Shown in pieces: positions 26,454 through 34,423 of a stretch of 64,000 nucleotides of DNA (position 1 is the stretch's first letter; each line of letters begins with the position of its first letter). A program made the position numbers and the translations under genes. A model generated the notes under the pieces. That model did no database searches. It saw only the letters and a list, made by a program, of their open reading frames with translations, and was not told where the DNA came from. Location of the stretch: the IMG/VR virus record IMGVR_UViG_3300046535_000406, positions 45,498 through 109,497 of that record; one strand, 5' to 3'. The stretch is from a virus.

Positions 26454-27022
26454 GGGCGCTGCCCGGCGTATCGGCACTTGGCGCCGGGGTGGAGGTCGTG
26501 CCATGCCCGGTGCACTGACGGCTTGGCCGTGCCCTTCACCGGCTGGTCGTCAAGGTCGGGCTCGCCCATCATCGTCACGATGGTCCACGCCAACGCCAGC
26601 GACGGCTCGGCCATCCCATTGGCTTCCAGCGCCGTGGCGATGTCGATCAGGGCGTGCCACGGAGAGCCCGGGGCAGCATTCCGCAACGCCTCGATCAGCC
26701 AGTCCTTGTGCTCGGCCACCGGGCTCGCGGTGTAGAAGCCCATCCGCTGGGGGTTGCGCAACTGCATCAGGGTGACGAACGCCTCGGCTCGCCGTCGGCA
26801 CGTCACGCAGTCGGCGGCATCGCCGGTGTGATGGCGATCGAGGAAGTGGAAGGACGCCGCCACGTCCTCGATGCTCAGGCTCACCAACAGGCTCCGTTCG
26901 ACCCGGGCCTGCCCACTGCGCCACTCGCACTTGCAGCCCTGCATCGAGCAGCGCGAGCCACGCGGGTGGTGGTGGTGATCCTCGATCACGCAGCTGCCGC
27001 ACAGGTCCTCGAACGCGGTCAT
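26438..27022 (-). CDS. Cys/His-rich protein, unrecognised (194 aa)
   Basis: The N-terminus has CGSC, a His run (EDHHHH), then CSMQGCKC and later CVTC: two candidate metal sites. The C-terminal half is helical and ends near AKCRYAGQRP. Overlaps both neighbours. Confidence 0.5.
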   Translation of the reverse strand: MTAFEDLCGSCVIEDHHHHPRGSRCSMQGCKCEWRSGQARVERSLLVSLSIEDVAASFHFLDRHHTGDAADCVTCRRRAEAFVTLMQLRNPQRMGFYTASPVAEHKDWLIEALRNAAPGSPWHALIDIATALEANGMAEPSLALAWTIVTMMGEPDLDDQPVKGTAKPSVHRAWHDLHPGAKCRYAGQRPWADL

Positions 27023-27237
27023 CGCTTTGGGTTCTCCCTAGCCAGCACGGTCATGTCGCCGTTGTCGTCAGCGCCGACGGAGGCGTTCGGATACCACTGG
27101 GACACGGCCTGAAGGATCGCGGCGGAGCAGCCCATGTCGATGGGCAGGTGGAGCGTCACCAGTGGACGGGCCACCACGCCCCGCGCCTTCAGGTCGCGGT
27201 CAATCTCCTGCCGGTGCCGCTTGGTGGGCGTGCTCAT
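27019..27237 (-). CDS. Small protein, unrecognised (72 aa)
   Basis: A basic N-terminus is followed by an alternating hydrophobic pattern (VTLHLPIDMGCSAAIL). Overlaps neighbours by 4 nt on both sides. Confidence 0.5.
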   Translation of the reverse strand: MSTPTKRHRQEIDRDLKARGVVARPLVTLHLPIDMGCSAAILQAVSQWYPNASVGADDNGDMTVLARENPKR

Positions 27238-27443
27238 TGCGCAGCCAACGCGATGGCCTTGCGGACAGCGCCTGCGATGGCCTCGGATGCCTCCATGATC
27301 CAGACCTCGCGCAGGTGGGCCTCCAACTGTTCCGACTCGTCGTCAGGCACGTCGATGGGGCGCTCCTTCGGCCCCCAGCCGCAGTCGCAGGACACGTGCT
27401 CGTACGCCCAGTCGATCCGGATGCCGTGCTTCACGTCAGCCAT
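27234..27443 (-). CDS. Small acidic protein, unrecognised (69 aa)
   Basis: A CDCGWG motif near residue 20 is followed by an acidic helical part (DVPDDESEQLEAHLREV). Overlaps upstream gene by 8 nt. Confidence 0.5.
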   Translation of the reverse strand: MADVKHGIRIDWAYEHVSCDCGWGPKERPIDVPDDESEQLEAHLREVWIMEASEAIAGAVRKAIALAAQ

Positions 27444-27747
27444 CGGTCGGCTCCTTCACGGTCGGCTCCTTCACGTTGCGCCATACGTCAGGCGAACGCT
27501 GCGCCCAGTCGAGGACGTTCCGGTACAGCAGCTTGCCGACCACCTGATCGAACGAGGACTGCTGCCAGACCGAGGCCCCGCGCTCCTGCCCGCAGGGACA
27601 GGTGTACCAAGCCTCGGTGACGTGCTCGACGGACAGGATGCCGCTCACCTCGAAGGGGATGACGCCCGGGTCATGGACCTCGGACCGGCGCACGGTCAGC
27701 GGGTGGTAGAGCCACGCGCAGCGGAGTCGGCGGAGTCGGCGCCTCAT
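27436..27747 (-). CDS. Small protein with tandem C-terminal VKEPT repeat (103 aa)
   Basis: A basic N-terminus (repeated RRLR from a 9-nt tandem repeat), CPCG in the middle, and VKEPTVKEPT from a 15-nt tandem duplication near 27445-27475. Function unknown. Confidence 0.5.
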   Translation of the reverse strand: MRRRLRRLRCAWLYHPLTVRRSEVHDPGVIPFEVSGILSVEHVTEAWYTCPCGQERGASVWQQSSFDQVVGKLLYRNVLDWAQRSPDVWRNVKEPTVKEPTDG

Positions 27748-27962
27748 GCGGCCACCAGTCTCAGCGCCACGTCACGCTCGGGATCGAACACGGCCATGAC
27801 GATCAGGTCATCGGGCAGGTCGAGCGTCGCCATCAGGTTGCGCTCGAAGAACTGGGAGTGGCCGCACAGGCAGGGATCGCTGTCGCCGTACCCACCGAAG
27901 CGGGCGGGACACGGCTGGTCGCCGTGGGCTCGATGTGCGCAGCTGGGGCAGGAGGGGAGCAA
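27744..27962 (-). CDS. Small zinc-ribbon protein, TTG start (72 aa)
   Basis: CPSC and CLCG motifs near the N-terminus suggest a metal site. The only workable start is TTG 27962, with GAGG 6 nt upstream. First gene after the promoter at 28074-28102. Confidence 0.5.
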   Translation of the reverse strand: MLPSCPSCAHRAHGDQPCPARFGGYGDSDPCLCGHSQFFERNLMATLDLPDDLIVMAVFDPERDVALRLVAA

Positions 27963-28073
27963 CGGTTACCTCGGTCAGTGCTAAGCGCGGTCCCAGAGCC
28001 CTCGAAGTGGAGCCACCGCCGTTCTTCCCGGGGGATGAATGGTGGTTCCTGACTCTCAGGACCGCGTCCAGAG

Positions 28074-28102
28074 AAGGTACAGGAAGATGTGCAGGAAGTC
28101 AA
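28074..28102 (-). promoter_or_regulatory. Dispersed promoter copy
   Basis: -35 TTGACT (28097-28102), 17-nt spacer beginning TCCTG, -10 TACCTT (28074-28079). It drives the 27962 operon with a leader of about 105 nt. Confidence 0.7.
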
Positions 28103-28117
28103 CAGCTAGGTTTGGTC

Positions 28118-28143
28118 CGGGTGCCGCTCGACGGCGGCACCCG
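28118..28143 (-). terminator. Perfect 10-bp hairpin
   Basis: CGGGTGCCGC and GCGGCACCCG flank a 6-nt loop. It sits just upstream of the 28074-28102 promoter, as expected for a terminator insulating the next operon. No T-tract. Confidence 0.55.
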
Positions 28144-28334
28144 GCTGCACCACATGGACACCGCTCGTGCTTGCATCCTCTCGCGACCGTCGAGTCCGGA
28201 GGCTGGACTATGGGCACGTGCTGGTCCGTACCACGCCCGGGTGGAGCAAGCGACCAACCACCGTCACGGGCCGTGTCAGGGCAGACGGTGGGGCTTCCCG
28301 ATCGACGGCTCGCCCCTGCGCAGTGTGCCCGCGC

Positions 28335-28351
28335 ATCATACATGAGGTCAA
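28335..28351 (-). promoter_or_regulatory. Degenerate copy of the dispersed promoter motif
   Basis: ACCTGTTGACCTC is conserved but a TATGAT box follows after only 5 nt, so it is unlikely to be a normal promoter. Confidence 0.3.
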
Positions 28352-28383
28352 CAGGTATGATGCCCTCGCGAGGCTGTCCGGCT

Positions 28384-28400
28384 AAGCGCCTTCGGGCGTT
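28384..28400 (-). terminator. TTCG/CGAA-loop hairpin after the 28504 gene
   Basis: A 6-7-bp stem (AAGCGCC with GGCGTT) closed by a TTCG loop on the plus strand (CGAA on the minus strand). It lies about 100 nt past the stop of the peptidase/ParB-like gene. Confidence 0.4.
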
Positions 28401-28503
28401 ACGGTTAGGAGGGTGGCGGGCAGTGACGGCCACGTCCCCGTGAAACATCGGGGCTCCGTGAAGGCCATGGCACGCGGTGACGTTGTGCGCTGTAGCTGCC
28501 GGA

Positions 28504-29952
28504 TCAGCCTCGCAGGATGATGCCGTCCACTTCGGCGATCTGGGACTCGTGGAGCGCCTTGCGGGCGATGCCCTCATTGGCGGCCCACTGGTCGGCGTTG
28601 CGCAGCAGGGCGACAGCTGGCATGTCCACCCGGAGCACCGGCACCCGGTAGTCGGCAGCCGTGCTCATGTCGTGCGCGATCGAGGCGGCCCATTGGTGGT
28701 GGCCGTCGATCACATAGTTGTCGGCGGAGATGAGCACCGGCTTCATCGGCTGGCCGCTGCCGTGCCCTTCGAGCGAGTCCAAGAAGCCAGCCGTCTTGGC
28801 GACATTGACTTCATTCTGGGAAGGCTTCAGGTCCTGCGGTCTGATCCGATCGCTGGTCACAGCGATGCCATCGTCGCGCAGCCCGTTCAGGTAGTCGTTC
28901 ACCTTGGTCGCCGGTATCTGGGGCATCTCGTCACGTGGGATGCCCAGCGACGGGCCGAACGTCTCGTTGCCGTCCACCCTCAGCTTCGTCAAGTCGAGCG
29001 GAGCGCCATCGTGGGACTGGGACGCCTGAAGTGTGGGCTTCAGGTCGGACCGGGCGACGTTGGCGTCCTTCCCGGCAGCCAAACGCTGGATGGCCTCGGA
29101 CGGTGAGTGGGCCGCGTGTCCCCCGGCACCAGCTGATCCGCCCAGCCACGCGCCATAGAAGTGGCCGTCTTCCGACTCCTTGACCGGCACGAAGCTCACC
29201 GTCCGGTGGTCCATGGGTCCGCCGTGCACCGCCGTGTAACCCCGGGTCGGGTAGCCGTTCCGCCCGGCTGCCGCCATGACGGCGTCGATGAACGCCTTGG
29301 CCCCACCCTCGTAGCCGCCTGAGCCGTACAGCATCCCGTCCGCATAGGCGTCGGCAATGTCTTCGCTGAGCGATCCGCCGGTGATCGAGCCGTTGCCCTG
29401 CACGGTGAACAGGCCCGGGACGTTCCAGTGGTTCTCTCCGACCTTGTATTGGTCCAGCACCGACTTCACGTCCGCGTAGGCAACACTCGTTCGGTGCCCG
29501 GCCTCGTGGTACATCAGGTTCATCAGCCGGTTGTTGCGCTCCTCCGGCGTCTCGCTGATCCGCCCGCCGGTGCCCAGCACGTTCGACCCGAGGGTGATGT
29601 TGCGATCCGTGTTGTAGCCCGCATGGCCCACGATGGCGCCTCCGCCGGGATGGCCCTCGTCGTGTGCCGCCGCAGCGTTGATCGAGCCGAGACTGCCCGT
29701 GATCACGATGCCCGGGGCCTCACCGTTCTGAAGCTGCTGGTCGGTCATCGCCCACGGCTTGGTCTGGGGCCAGCCGTTCACGTCCTTCCTGAGCGCCTGA
29801 GAGGCCGGGAAGTCAGCGAAGCGGTCCTTGGTCGCCGGGTGACCACCGGCTGAGGCGCTACCGCCCGTCCAAGCGCCGTAGAAGTGATTGTCGTCGTCCG
29901 ACTCCCGGTAGCGACCCATCGCCGCCTGAATGTCGTCGCGAATGCCGCTCAC
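28504..29952 (-). CDS. Modular effector: HEAGH metallopeptidase-like plus ParB-like domain with two HFYGAW tags
   Basis: 482 residues from GTG 29952. An HFYGAWTGGSASAGGHPA-type tag near residue 22 precedes a region with YHEAGHRTS, a zinc-peptidase signature. A second tag (HFYGAWLGGSAGAGGHA) near residue 265 precedes a C-terminal domain with RPQDLKPSQNE and NYVIDGHHQWAA. The latter is the core of the ParB/sulfiredoxin-like superfamily. Each tag therefore sits just before a functional unit. The gene is directly downstream of a tagged RelA/SpoT-like gene. Ejection into the host with the DNA is an inference from similar polyvalent proteins. Confidence 0.65.
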   Translation of the reverse strand: MSGIRDDIQAAMGRYRESDDDNHFYGAWTGGSASAGGHPATKDRFADFPASQALRKDVNGWPQTKPWAMTDQQLQNGEAPGIVITGSLGSINAAAAHDEGHPGGGAIVGHAGYNTDRNITLGSNVLGTGGRISETPEERNNRLMNLMYHEAGHRTSVAYADVKSVLDQYKVGENHWNVPGLFTVQGNGSITGGSLSEDIADAYADGMLYGSGGYEGGAKAFIDAVMAAAGRNGYPTRGYTAVHGGPMDHRTVSFVPVKESEDGHFYGAWLGGSAGAGGHAAHSPSEAIQRLAAGKDANVARSDLKPTLQASQSHDGAPLDLTKLRVDGNETFGPSLGIPRDEMPQIPATKVNDYLNGLRDDGIAVTSDRIRPQDLKPSQNEVNVAKTAGFLDSLEGHGSGQPMKPVLISADNYVIDGHHQWAASIAHDMSTAADYRVPVLRVDMPAVALLRNADQWAANEGIARKALHESQIAEVDGIILRG

Positions 29953-30146
29953 GCGATCGCCTTGTTGACTTCGTCCATGGACACCCGGTCGATGTCGGCG
30001 CCGGTCACCAGCAACTCGATCAGCCGGGGATCAGGGACCCACTTCTTGGACGCCCAGTCCCAACGCTCAGCCGTGGAGCCGTCATCGGCTCGCCGGTAGG
30101 CGACCTCGACCTTGCCGTGGTTGTCGTGGATCAGGTAGCCGATCAT
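29949..30146 (-). CDS. Small protein between the two tagged effectors (65 aa)
   Basis: Starts at ATG 30146 in the upstream stop (ATGA) and ends in the start of the next gene. GYLIHDNHGKVEVAYR followed by WDWASKKWVPDP suggests a small beta domain. It could be a partner or immunity factor for a neighbour, by position only. Confidence 0.5.
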   Translation of the reverse strand: MIGYLIHDNHGKVEVAYRRADDGSTAERWDWASKKWVPDPRLIELLVTGADIDRVSMDEVNKAIA

Positions 30147-31273
30147 GGGTTGCGCAACTGCACGCCACTGGGCGGCCACCCGCCGGGGACCGGCACGGTG
30201 TTCTGGTTGGCCTCCATCTGAAGCCACAGAGACGCCCTTTCGTCAGGGCTTGACGAGGTCCGCCACGCCTCGTAGAGCACGTGCTGCGAGCGCGCCGTCG
30301 CGACGGACTCCGGCGTGTGGAACTGCAACTCGAAGCGAATGTCGGTGCCCGGCTTCTCGAAGACGGCGTTGACGCCCTGATAGACCGCCGGTGGTGGCTC
30401 ATGGTCCCAGAAGTTCTTGGGCGCCTTGCCGCCCAGTGGGGCGTAGCCCTTCCGAAGCAGGTCGGTGTAGGCGCTCTGGAAGGTGTCCCGGTACGTGGAG
30501 TCGTCAGCCACCATCGTGTAGCGGAGGCTGTCGTTGATCCCGCCCGCCGCCTCCGGGATGGTGAGGTTCTTGTCCCGGGCGTCAGCGGCGATCTTCTCGG
30601 CCAGTCGGTCCTCGCCCTTCAGCCGGGCGTCAAGGCCCTGCATGGTCGCTCCGACCTTGCCGGAGATGGTCTGAAGGTCGGCTGTTACCTGCGGCTCGTT
30701 CTTCACCGCCGCCAAGCGCATCGCGTGGGCGGCTGCCGCCACCGTCGTCATGCCAGCTGGGATGGGATGGCCGCCCTTCCCGCCCCACCACGCGCCGTAG
30801 TAATGGTCGTCGTCGCTGGCCTCGTGAAGGGGCTTCCACTGCCAGTCCCACGCCTTGCCAGCATCGGTCAGGGCCGGTGTCGCCTTGGCTGCCTTGTCCG
30901 CTTCCGCCTTGGCTGCCTTGGTGAGCATCGCCGACACGCTGTTCGCGACATCGGGTGCCCAGATGCCTTGCGAGTGCGCGGTCATGTACCAGATGTCACC
31001 GACACGATTGAACGTGGCTGACGCCTTGCCCTTCGTGATCGTGACTGCCTGCCCGTCCGGGTGGACCTCCACCTTGTCCGGGTGAGCGGCCAGCCGCTTC
31101 TGCTCGTCGTGCCCAGCGTGCGCCGACAACTCGTGACCCATCGCCTCCGGGTGTCCGCCGGACGATGCCTTGCCGCCTTCCCACGCTCCGTAGAAGTGAT
31201 CGCCGCCCGACTCGACCAGACGGTGCGTGTCCATCTCGGTGGCGATCGCCTCGCGGAGGCTGGGCTCCCTCAC
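30143..31273 (-). CDS. RelA/SpoT-like nucleotidyltransferase-fold effector with two HFYGAW tags
   Basis: 376 residues. I start it at GTG 31273 (GTGA overlap), because longer readings run out of frame through the methyltransferase gene. Tag 1 (HFYGAWEGGKASSGGHPE) is near residue 25 and tag 2 (HYYGAWWGGKGGHP) near residue 155. The C-terminal 200 residues match the synthetase-type fold: DSLRYTMVADDSTY, PKNFWDH, VYQGVN and the closing FELQFHTPES, then HVLYEAWR. Such domains occur in alarmone synthetases and in toxins that pyrophosphorylate nucleotides or tRNA. Which of these applies is unknown. Confidence 0.65.
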   Translation of the reverse strand: MREPSLREAIATEMDTHRLVESGGDHFYGAWEGGKASSGGHPEAMGHELSAHAGHDEQKRLAAHPDKVEVHPDGQAVTITKGKASATFNRVGDIWYMTAHSQGIWAPDVANSVSAMLTKAAKAEADKAAKATPALTDAGKAWDWQWKPLHEASDDDHYYGAWWGGKGGHPIPAGMTTVAAAAHAMRLAAVKNEPQVTADLQTISGKVGATMQGLDARLKGEDRLAEKIAADARDKNLTIPEAAGGINDSLRYTMVADDSTYRDTFQSAYTDLLRKGYAPLGGKAPKNFWDHEPPPAVYQGVNAVFEKPGTDIRFELQFHTPESVATARSQHVLYEAWRTSSSPDERASLWLQMEANQNTVPVPGGWPPSGVQLRNP

Positions 31274-31482
31274 GACACGAGCCTTGACTGGCGTGGGGCG
31301 ATCAGCGTCGGGTTGCAGCAGCAGGCGTAGGCGTTCATCACCGCACAGATCGGCTGGTGCATGACGACGAAGTTGCCCTGATCGTGGTTCTCGCCGGTCC
31401 GGGGCCAGACGCTGAGCAGAGCGTCCAGCGTGGAGTCGTACTCGCCCGCCGCCGGGAGCACATCGATCGACGTGTGTTCCAC
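31270..31482 (-). CDS. Small Cys-rich protein (70 aa)
   Basis: Starts at GTG 31482. It contains an ACCCN triple cysteine near the C-terminus. Overlaps the RelA/SpoT-like gene by 4 nt and is separated from the methyltransferase by 24 nt. Function unknown. Confidence 0.45.
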   Translation of the reverse strand: MEHTSIDVLPAAGEYDSTLDALLSVWPRTGENHDQGNFVVMHQPICAVMNAYACCCNPTLIAPRQSRLVS

Positions 31483-31506
31483 CCGGGCACGATAGCGTGA
31501 TCGGGA

Positions 31507-32550
31507 CTAGAGCGCCAGCCCGCGTTGCAGCCAGTGGAGCCGGTCCTCGGCGATCAGCACGTACTCGTGCTCGCGCTCGATGCCGATCCAGCGGTAGCCC
31601 TCCAACTCGGCGGCCACGCCGGTCGTCCCTGACCCGAGGAAGGGATCGAGGACCACGCCGTCCCGGGGCGTCACGAGCCGGACCAGATGGCGCATCAGGT
31701 CCACCGGCTTGCACGCCGGGTGAGTGTTCTGGCGCATGGTCTTGCGCTCGTAGACCTTCTGGTCGGCGTCGCCCCAGTTGACTGCCGTGACCTTCGAGCT
31801 TCCCGTGCTCGCGACCGGCTGCGCTTCGCGGTCGGACAGGATCGGCTCCCGATCGGGTCCGGCTTTGGGCACGAGGAACATACGGGAGTAGTCGCCTCGC
31901 AGGACAGGGTCGGTGAGCAGCAGGTTCGCGGGCCAGCGGTCCCCGACCCGTGCCCCCTCGATGTTCAGCGCGCCGGTGCCGGAGCGGAGCACATTGGCGG
32001 CGATCGAGCCGGGGTGTGGCTTGCGCGCCATGACGATCGGCTCCCACGCTGGCTTCAGCGCGGTGCCCCAGCCTTGCCACTTCTGGGCGTCAGATGTGAT
32101 CGCCACATCTGAGAGCACGTCGAAGTCCAGCTTCGAGCGGCCCTGATCGCCCTGCTCGACGTTCGTTGACGCCATTCCGGGTGCGCGCATGGTGCCGACC
32201 ACCTCGCGCTGTGCGCCTTGGAGCCGGTCGATGTCCTTGGAGATGTTCCGGGACTTGGGGAAGCCCTGAGCGTAGGCCCAGCAGAGGGTGTCGCGAAGCT
32301 CCCAGCCAGCGTCCTCGATCGCCACCATCATCCGGTGGAAGGTGCGCGTGCCGCCGAAGGCGAGCAGGTAGGCTCCCGGCTTGGCGACCCTCAGCATCGC
32401 CGACCACGTGGCCGGGTCGAAGGCGATGCCCGTGCTGTCCCACGCCTTGCCCATGAAGCCAAGCTCGTAGGGAGGGTCTGTGGCGATTGCGTCAATCGAG
32501 TCCGCTTCCATGTCCGCCATGGCCGCGATGCAATCCGCCTCGATGATCAC
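31507..32550 (-). CDS. DNA methyltransferase (N6-adenine or N4-cytosine, beta-type order)
   Basis: 347 residues from GTG 32550 (GTGA overlap). The catalytic motif DPPY lies at residues 25-28. The SAM-binding motif DPFLGSGTT comes near residue 300, the order of beta-group enzymes, followed by GIEREHEYVLIAEDRL. The central 150 residues presumably form the target-recognition region. No restriction endonuclease is adjacent, so protection from host restriction or epigenetic control of phage DNA is more likely than a full R-M system. Confidence 0.9.
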   Translation of the reverse strand: MIIEADCIAAMADMEADSIDAIATDPPYELGFMGKAWDSTGIAFDPATWSAMLRVAKPGAYLLAFGGTRTFHRMMVAIEDAGWELRDTLCWAYAQGFPKSRNISKDIDRLQGAQREVVGTMRAPGMASTNVEQGDQGRSKLDFDVLSDVAITSDAQKWQGWGTALKPAWEPIVMARKPHPGSIAANVLRSGTGALNIEGARVGDRWPANLLLTDPVLRGDYSRMFLVPKAGPDREPILSDREAQPVASTGSSKVTAVNWGDADQKVYERKTMRQNTHPACKPVDLMRHLVRLVTPRDGVVLDPFLGSGTTGVAAELEGYRWIGIEREHEYVLIAEDRLHWLQRGLAL

Positions 32551-32729
32551 GGGAGTGTCCGGTAGACCAGCGCCCAGACGACCGCCGTCAGCACGACAAC
32601 GAGGACCAAGCTGGCAGCGCCAACGGTGTTGTCGTGTGGCAGGCCGAGCAGGTTGATAGCCGTCGCCACGACGGCGCCCACGCCCATCAGGACGAGCCCA
32701 GCGCACCATCCCCAGAGGTCACGGGTCAT
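32547..32729 (-). CDS. Two-helix membrane protein (60 aa)
   Basis: Two hydrophobic segments (about 8-28 and 38-57) with a short polar loop. ATGA overlap upstream and GTGA overlap downstream. Function unknown. Confidence 0.55.
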   Translation of the reverse strand: MTRDLWGWCAGLVLMGVGAVVATAINLLGLPHDNTVGAASLVLVVVLTAVVWALVYRTLP

Positions 32730-32932
32730 TCGGTCGTCCCCAGACCCGGCAGAGGCTGCTCGGACTCAGGCGTCGGGATCGGATCGTCGGCGTGCCTCCA
32801 CGGGATCACCGGGCGCAGGAACGATCCTGCCAGCCGCCGACCGCATCGGATCGTCCGCTTCTCGTTCAGGAATGTCTCGCAGAACCAGTCGCCCTTCTCG
32901 TGGCCGCCGGGCGCGTAGTGCGGGTCGATCAC
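32726..32932 (-). CDS. Small protein, unrecognised (about 68 aa)
   Basis: Coding resumes after the upstream stop with ALTEHVIDPHYAPGG. A CTG overlapping that stop (32944) or GTG 32932 could start it; I give the GTG. A WFCETFLNEKRTIRCGRR segment may bind metal. Confidence 0.45.
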   Translation of the reverse strand: MIDPHYAPGGHEKGDWFCETFLNEKRTIRCGRRLAGSFLRPVIPWRHADDPIPTPESEQPLPGLGTTE

Positions 32933-32940
32933 GTGCTCGG

Positions 32941-33186
32941 TCAGGGCAGCACCTCGATCGAGGAACGGTCCACGTCGTACTGACCGTTGATGCCGTCGAG
33001 CATGATCAGGGCGCGGATGCGCTTCGCCCCGGCCCCAGAGCCGTCGTAGACAGCGAGCACGGTCCCCATGACCCCGGGCTTGGCGACCCGCTCCGTCGCC
33101 CACTGGCGATGGCCGAGCGGGATCGCCCGGGCTACGCGGCAGCGCGGCCCGGGAGGCGGCTTGGGGAACGCAACGACATCGCCCAC
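32941..33186 (-). CDS. Small protein, unrecognised (81 aa)
   Basis: GTG start 33186 one base after the upstream stop. GDVVAFPKP, then GTVLAVYDGSGAGAKR and YDVDRSSIEVL suggest a small beta-barrel. Confidence 0.5.
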   Translation of the reverse strand: MGDVVAFPKPPPGPRCRVARAIPLGHRQWATERVAKPGVMGTVLAVYDGSGAGAKRIRALIMLDGINGQYDVDRSSIEVLP

Positions 33187-33187
33187 C

Positions 33188-33577
33188 TCAGACGATCAGG
33201 CCCGTCTTCCGCTTGGGCTTCAGGCCGAAGTAGCGCACGTCGTACTGGCAGTGGAAGCAGCGGGCGACGTTGCGCTCCACCGCCGGGTTGGCGTCGTTCG
33301 GGTCCATGCCCTTGGGCACGGAGGCGTACCACTGTTCGAGCGCCCCGGGCTGGGCCACGTTGGTGTGGGTGACAGGGTCAATCTCGACCTGCTCGATCGT
33401 CGGTGCCCAGATCAGGTAAGCGTCGCAGCACTTGCAGTAGAGCGGAGGACCCGACAGATCGAGGCTGTTCTGCTGGAAGATGGCGGCGGCCTCGCCCAGC
33501 CGTTCACGTGATCCACGGCAGTAGCCGGTGCACGGAGGGATGATCGGGCGCTGGTCGTACTCAGCTGAGACGGGCAT
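33188..33577 (-). CDS. Zinc-ribbon-like protein (129 aa)
   Basis: Three Cys groups: CTGYC, CKCC and CFHC, with a Trp/Glu-rich centre. Overlaps the upstream stop (ATG within TGA). Function unknown. Confidence 0.5.
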   Translation of the reverse strand: MPVSAEYDQRPIIPPCTGYCRGSRERLGEAAAIFQQNSLDLSGPPLYCKCCDAYLIWAPTIEQVEIDPVTHTNVAQPGALEQWYASVPKGMDPNDANPAVERNVARCFHCQYDVRYFGLKPKRKTGLIV

Positions 33578-34035
33578 CAGTCGTTGTCTCCCATGGGCAG
33601 GTCGCCTTCCTCCCAGATCGCGAGAGGCACCTCGGCGAGAATGCGGGACTCCTCGGGCTCGGCGCCCTCGGCGATCAGCTTCGCCAGTAGCTCGTGACCG
33701 GCGTCAAGCGCCTTCTGAAGCATGTCGTCGGAGACTGGGACACCGGGCCTCACGAGCGCGCCGGTGCGCCGGTCGATCACCGGCATCTTCTCCATCGGGT
33801 CGCCCAGATACTCCCTGATCTGCTTCAGGCTGTAGCCGTCGCGCTGCATCCGGGCGGCGGCCAAGATCGTGTCCTGAGCCGACACCTTGGTCAGCTTGCC
33901 GGGCTCACCGATGCGGTCGATCGAGAGCAGACCCATGGGCTCCTGACGAATGTGCTCGCCGGACACGCTGATCGTGCCGTCGGCGTTCTTCACGAGCCTC
34001 GGGCCACCGCGCCCGGGGATGATCAGTCGGTCCAT
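33577..34035 (-). CDS. Protein with possible MerR-like helix-turn-helix segment (152 aa)
   Basis: MQRDGYSLKQIREYLGDP resembles a MerR-type recognition unit; the N-terminus is a beta-rich GTISVSGEHI region. The C-terminus is acidic. Regulatory function is a guess. Confidence 0.45.
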   Translation of the reverse strand: MDRLIIPGRGGPRLVKNADGTISVSGEHIRQEPMGLLSIDRIGEPGKLTKVSAQDTILAAARMQRDGYSLKQIREYLGDPMEKMPVIDRRTGALVRPGVPVSDDMLQKALDAGHELLAKLIAEGAEPEESRILAEVPLAIWEEGDLPMGDND

Positions 34036-34220
34036 GCGCCGTTCTCCTTGGCTGCGTCAACGAGGACGTGCAGCTGCTTCTGACCGGCTGGCCCGATCAG
34101 GCCCCACATCCGGTTGGCCTCCATCAGGTGGGCCGAGCAGGGCGGGCTGACGGCGGGCACACGGTGGGCCGCGACGCACAGGCGCCTCGCAAGCTCGACG
34201 TTGGTGATCTGGCCGCTCAT
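34023..34220 (-). CDS. Small helical protein (65 aa)
   Basis: NVELARRLCVAAHRVP and QKQLHVLVDAAKENG form likely helices. Overlaps the next gene by 13 nt. Function unknown. Confidence 0.45.
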   Translation of the reverse strand: MSGQITNVELARRLCVAAHRVPAVSPPCSAHLMEANRMWGLIGPAGQKQLHVLVDAAKENGAWTD

Positions 34221-34423
34221 ATCATCCTCTCCATTGCCTTGGGGTCGAACACGACCAGCTGGTCAGGCGGGCACACGGGGTTCACCTCGATCAGGTCCAG
34301 CAGGCCGCCCGTCAAGCCGCGCTCCCGGAGGCTCTCAATGGTCGCAGCCGTGGCGTAGACATGAGCGCCATTGCGGATGGCCTCTCGGGCGCGCTCCCAG
34401 CGGGCTTCCTCGTCGGGGCTCAT
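34217..34423 (-). CDS. Small protein, unrecognised (68 aa)
   Basis: Starts at ATG 34423 (ATGA overlap). A charged N-terminal helix (DEEARWERAREAI) then a hydrophobic C-terminal strand. Function unknown. Confidence 0.45.
   Translation of the reverse strand: MSPDEEARWERAREAIRNGAHVYATAATIESLRERGLTGGLLDLIEVNPVCPPDQLVVFDPKAMERMI

Larger units (their letters stand above)
27963..28503. other. 540-nt region without a convincing gene
   Basis: It holds a good promoter (28074-28102), a perfect 10-bp hairpin (28118-28143), a degenerate promoter motif (28335-28351) and a TTCG-loop hairpin (28384-28400). About 190 nt between 28144 and 28334 lie downstream of the degenerate motif. They have open frames but no coding-like composition and could encode a small RNA. 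I found no tRNA signature. Confidence 0.5.

Noticed and set aside
31274-32080. Longer N-terminus for the RelA/SpoT-like gene
   Set aside because: This stretch is out of frame over the DNA methyltransferase and shows only Arg/Pro-rich shadow composition. GTG 31273 overlaps the upstream stop cleanly.
31507-32550. Complete restriction-modification system
   Set aside because: The methyltransferase is clear, but no neighbouring gene shows restriction-endonuclease motifs.
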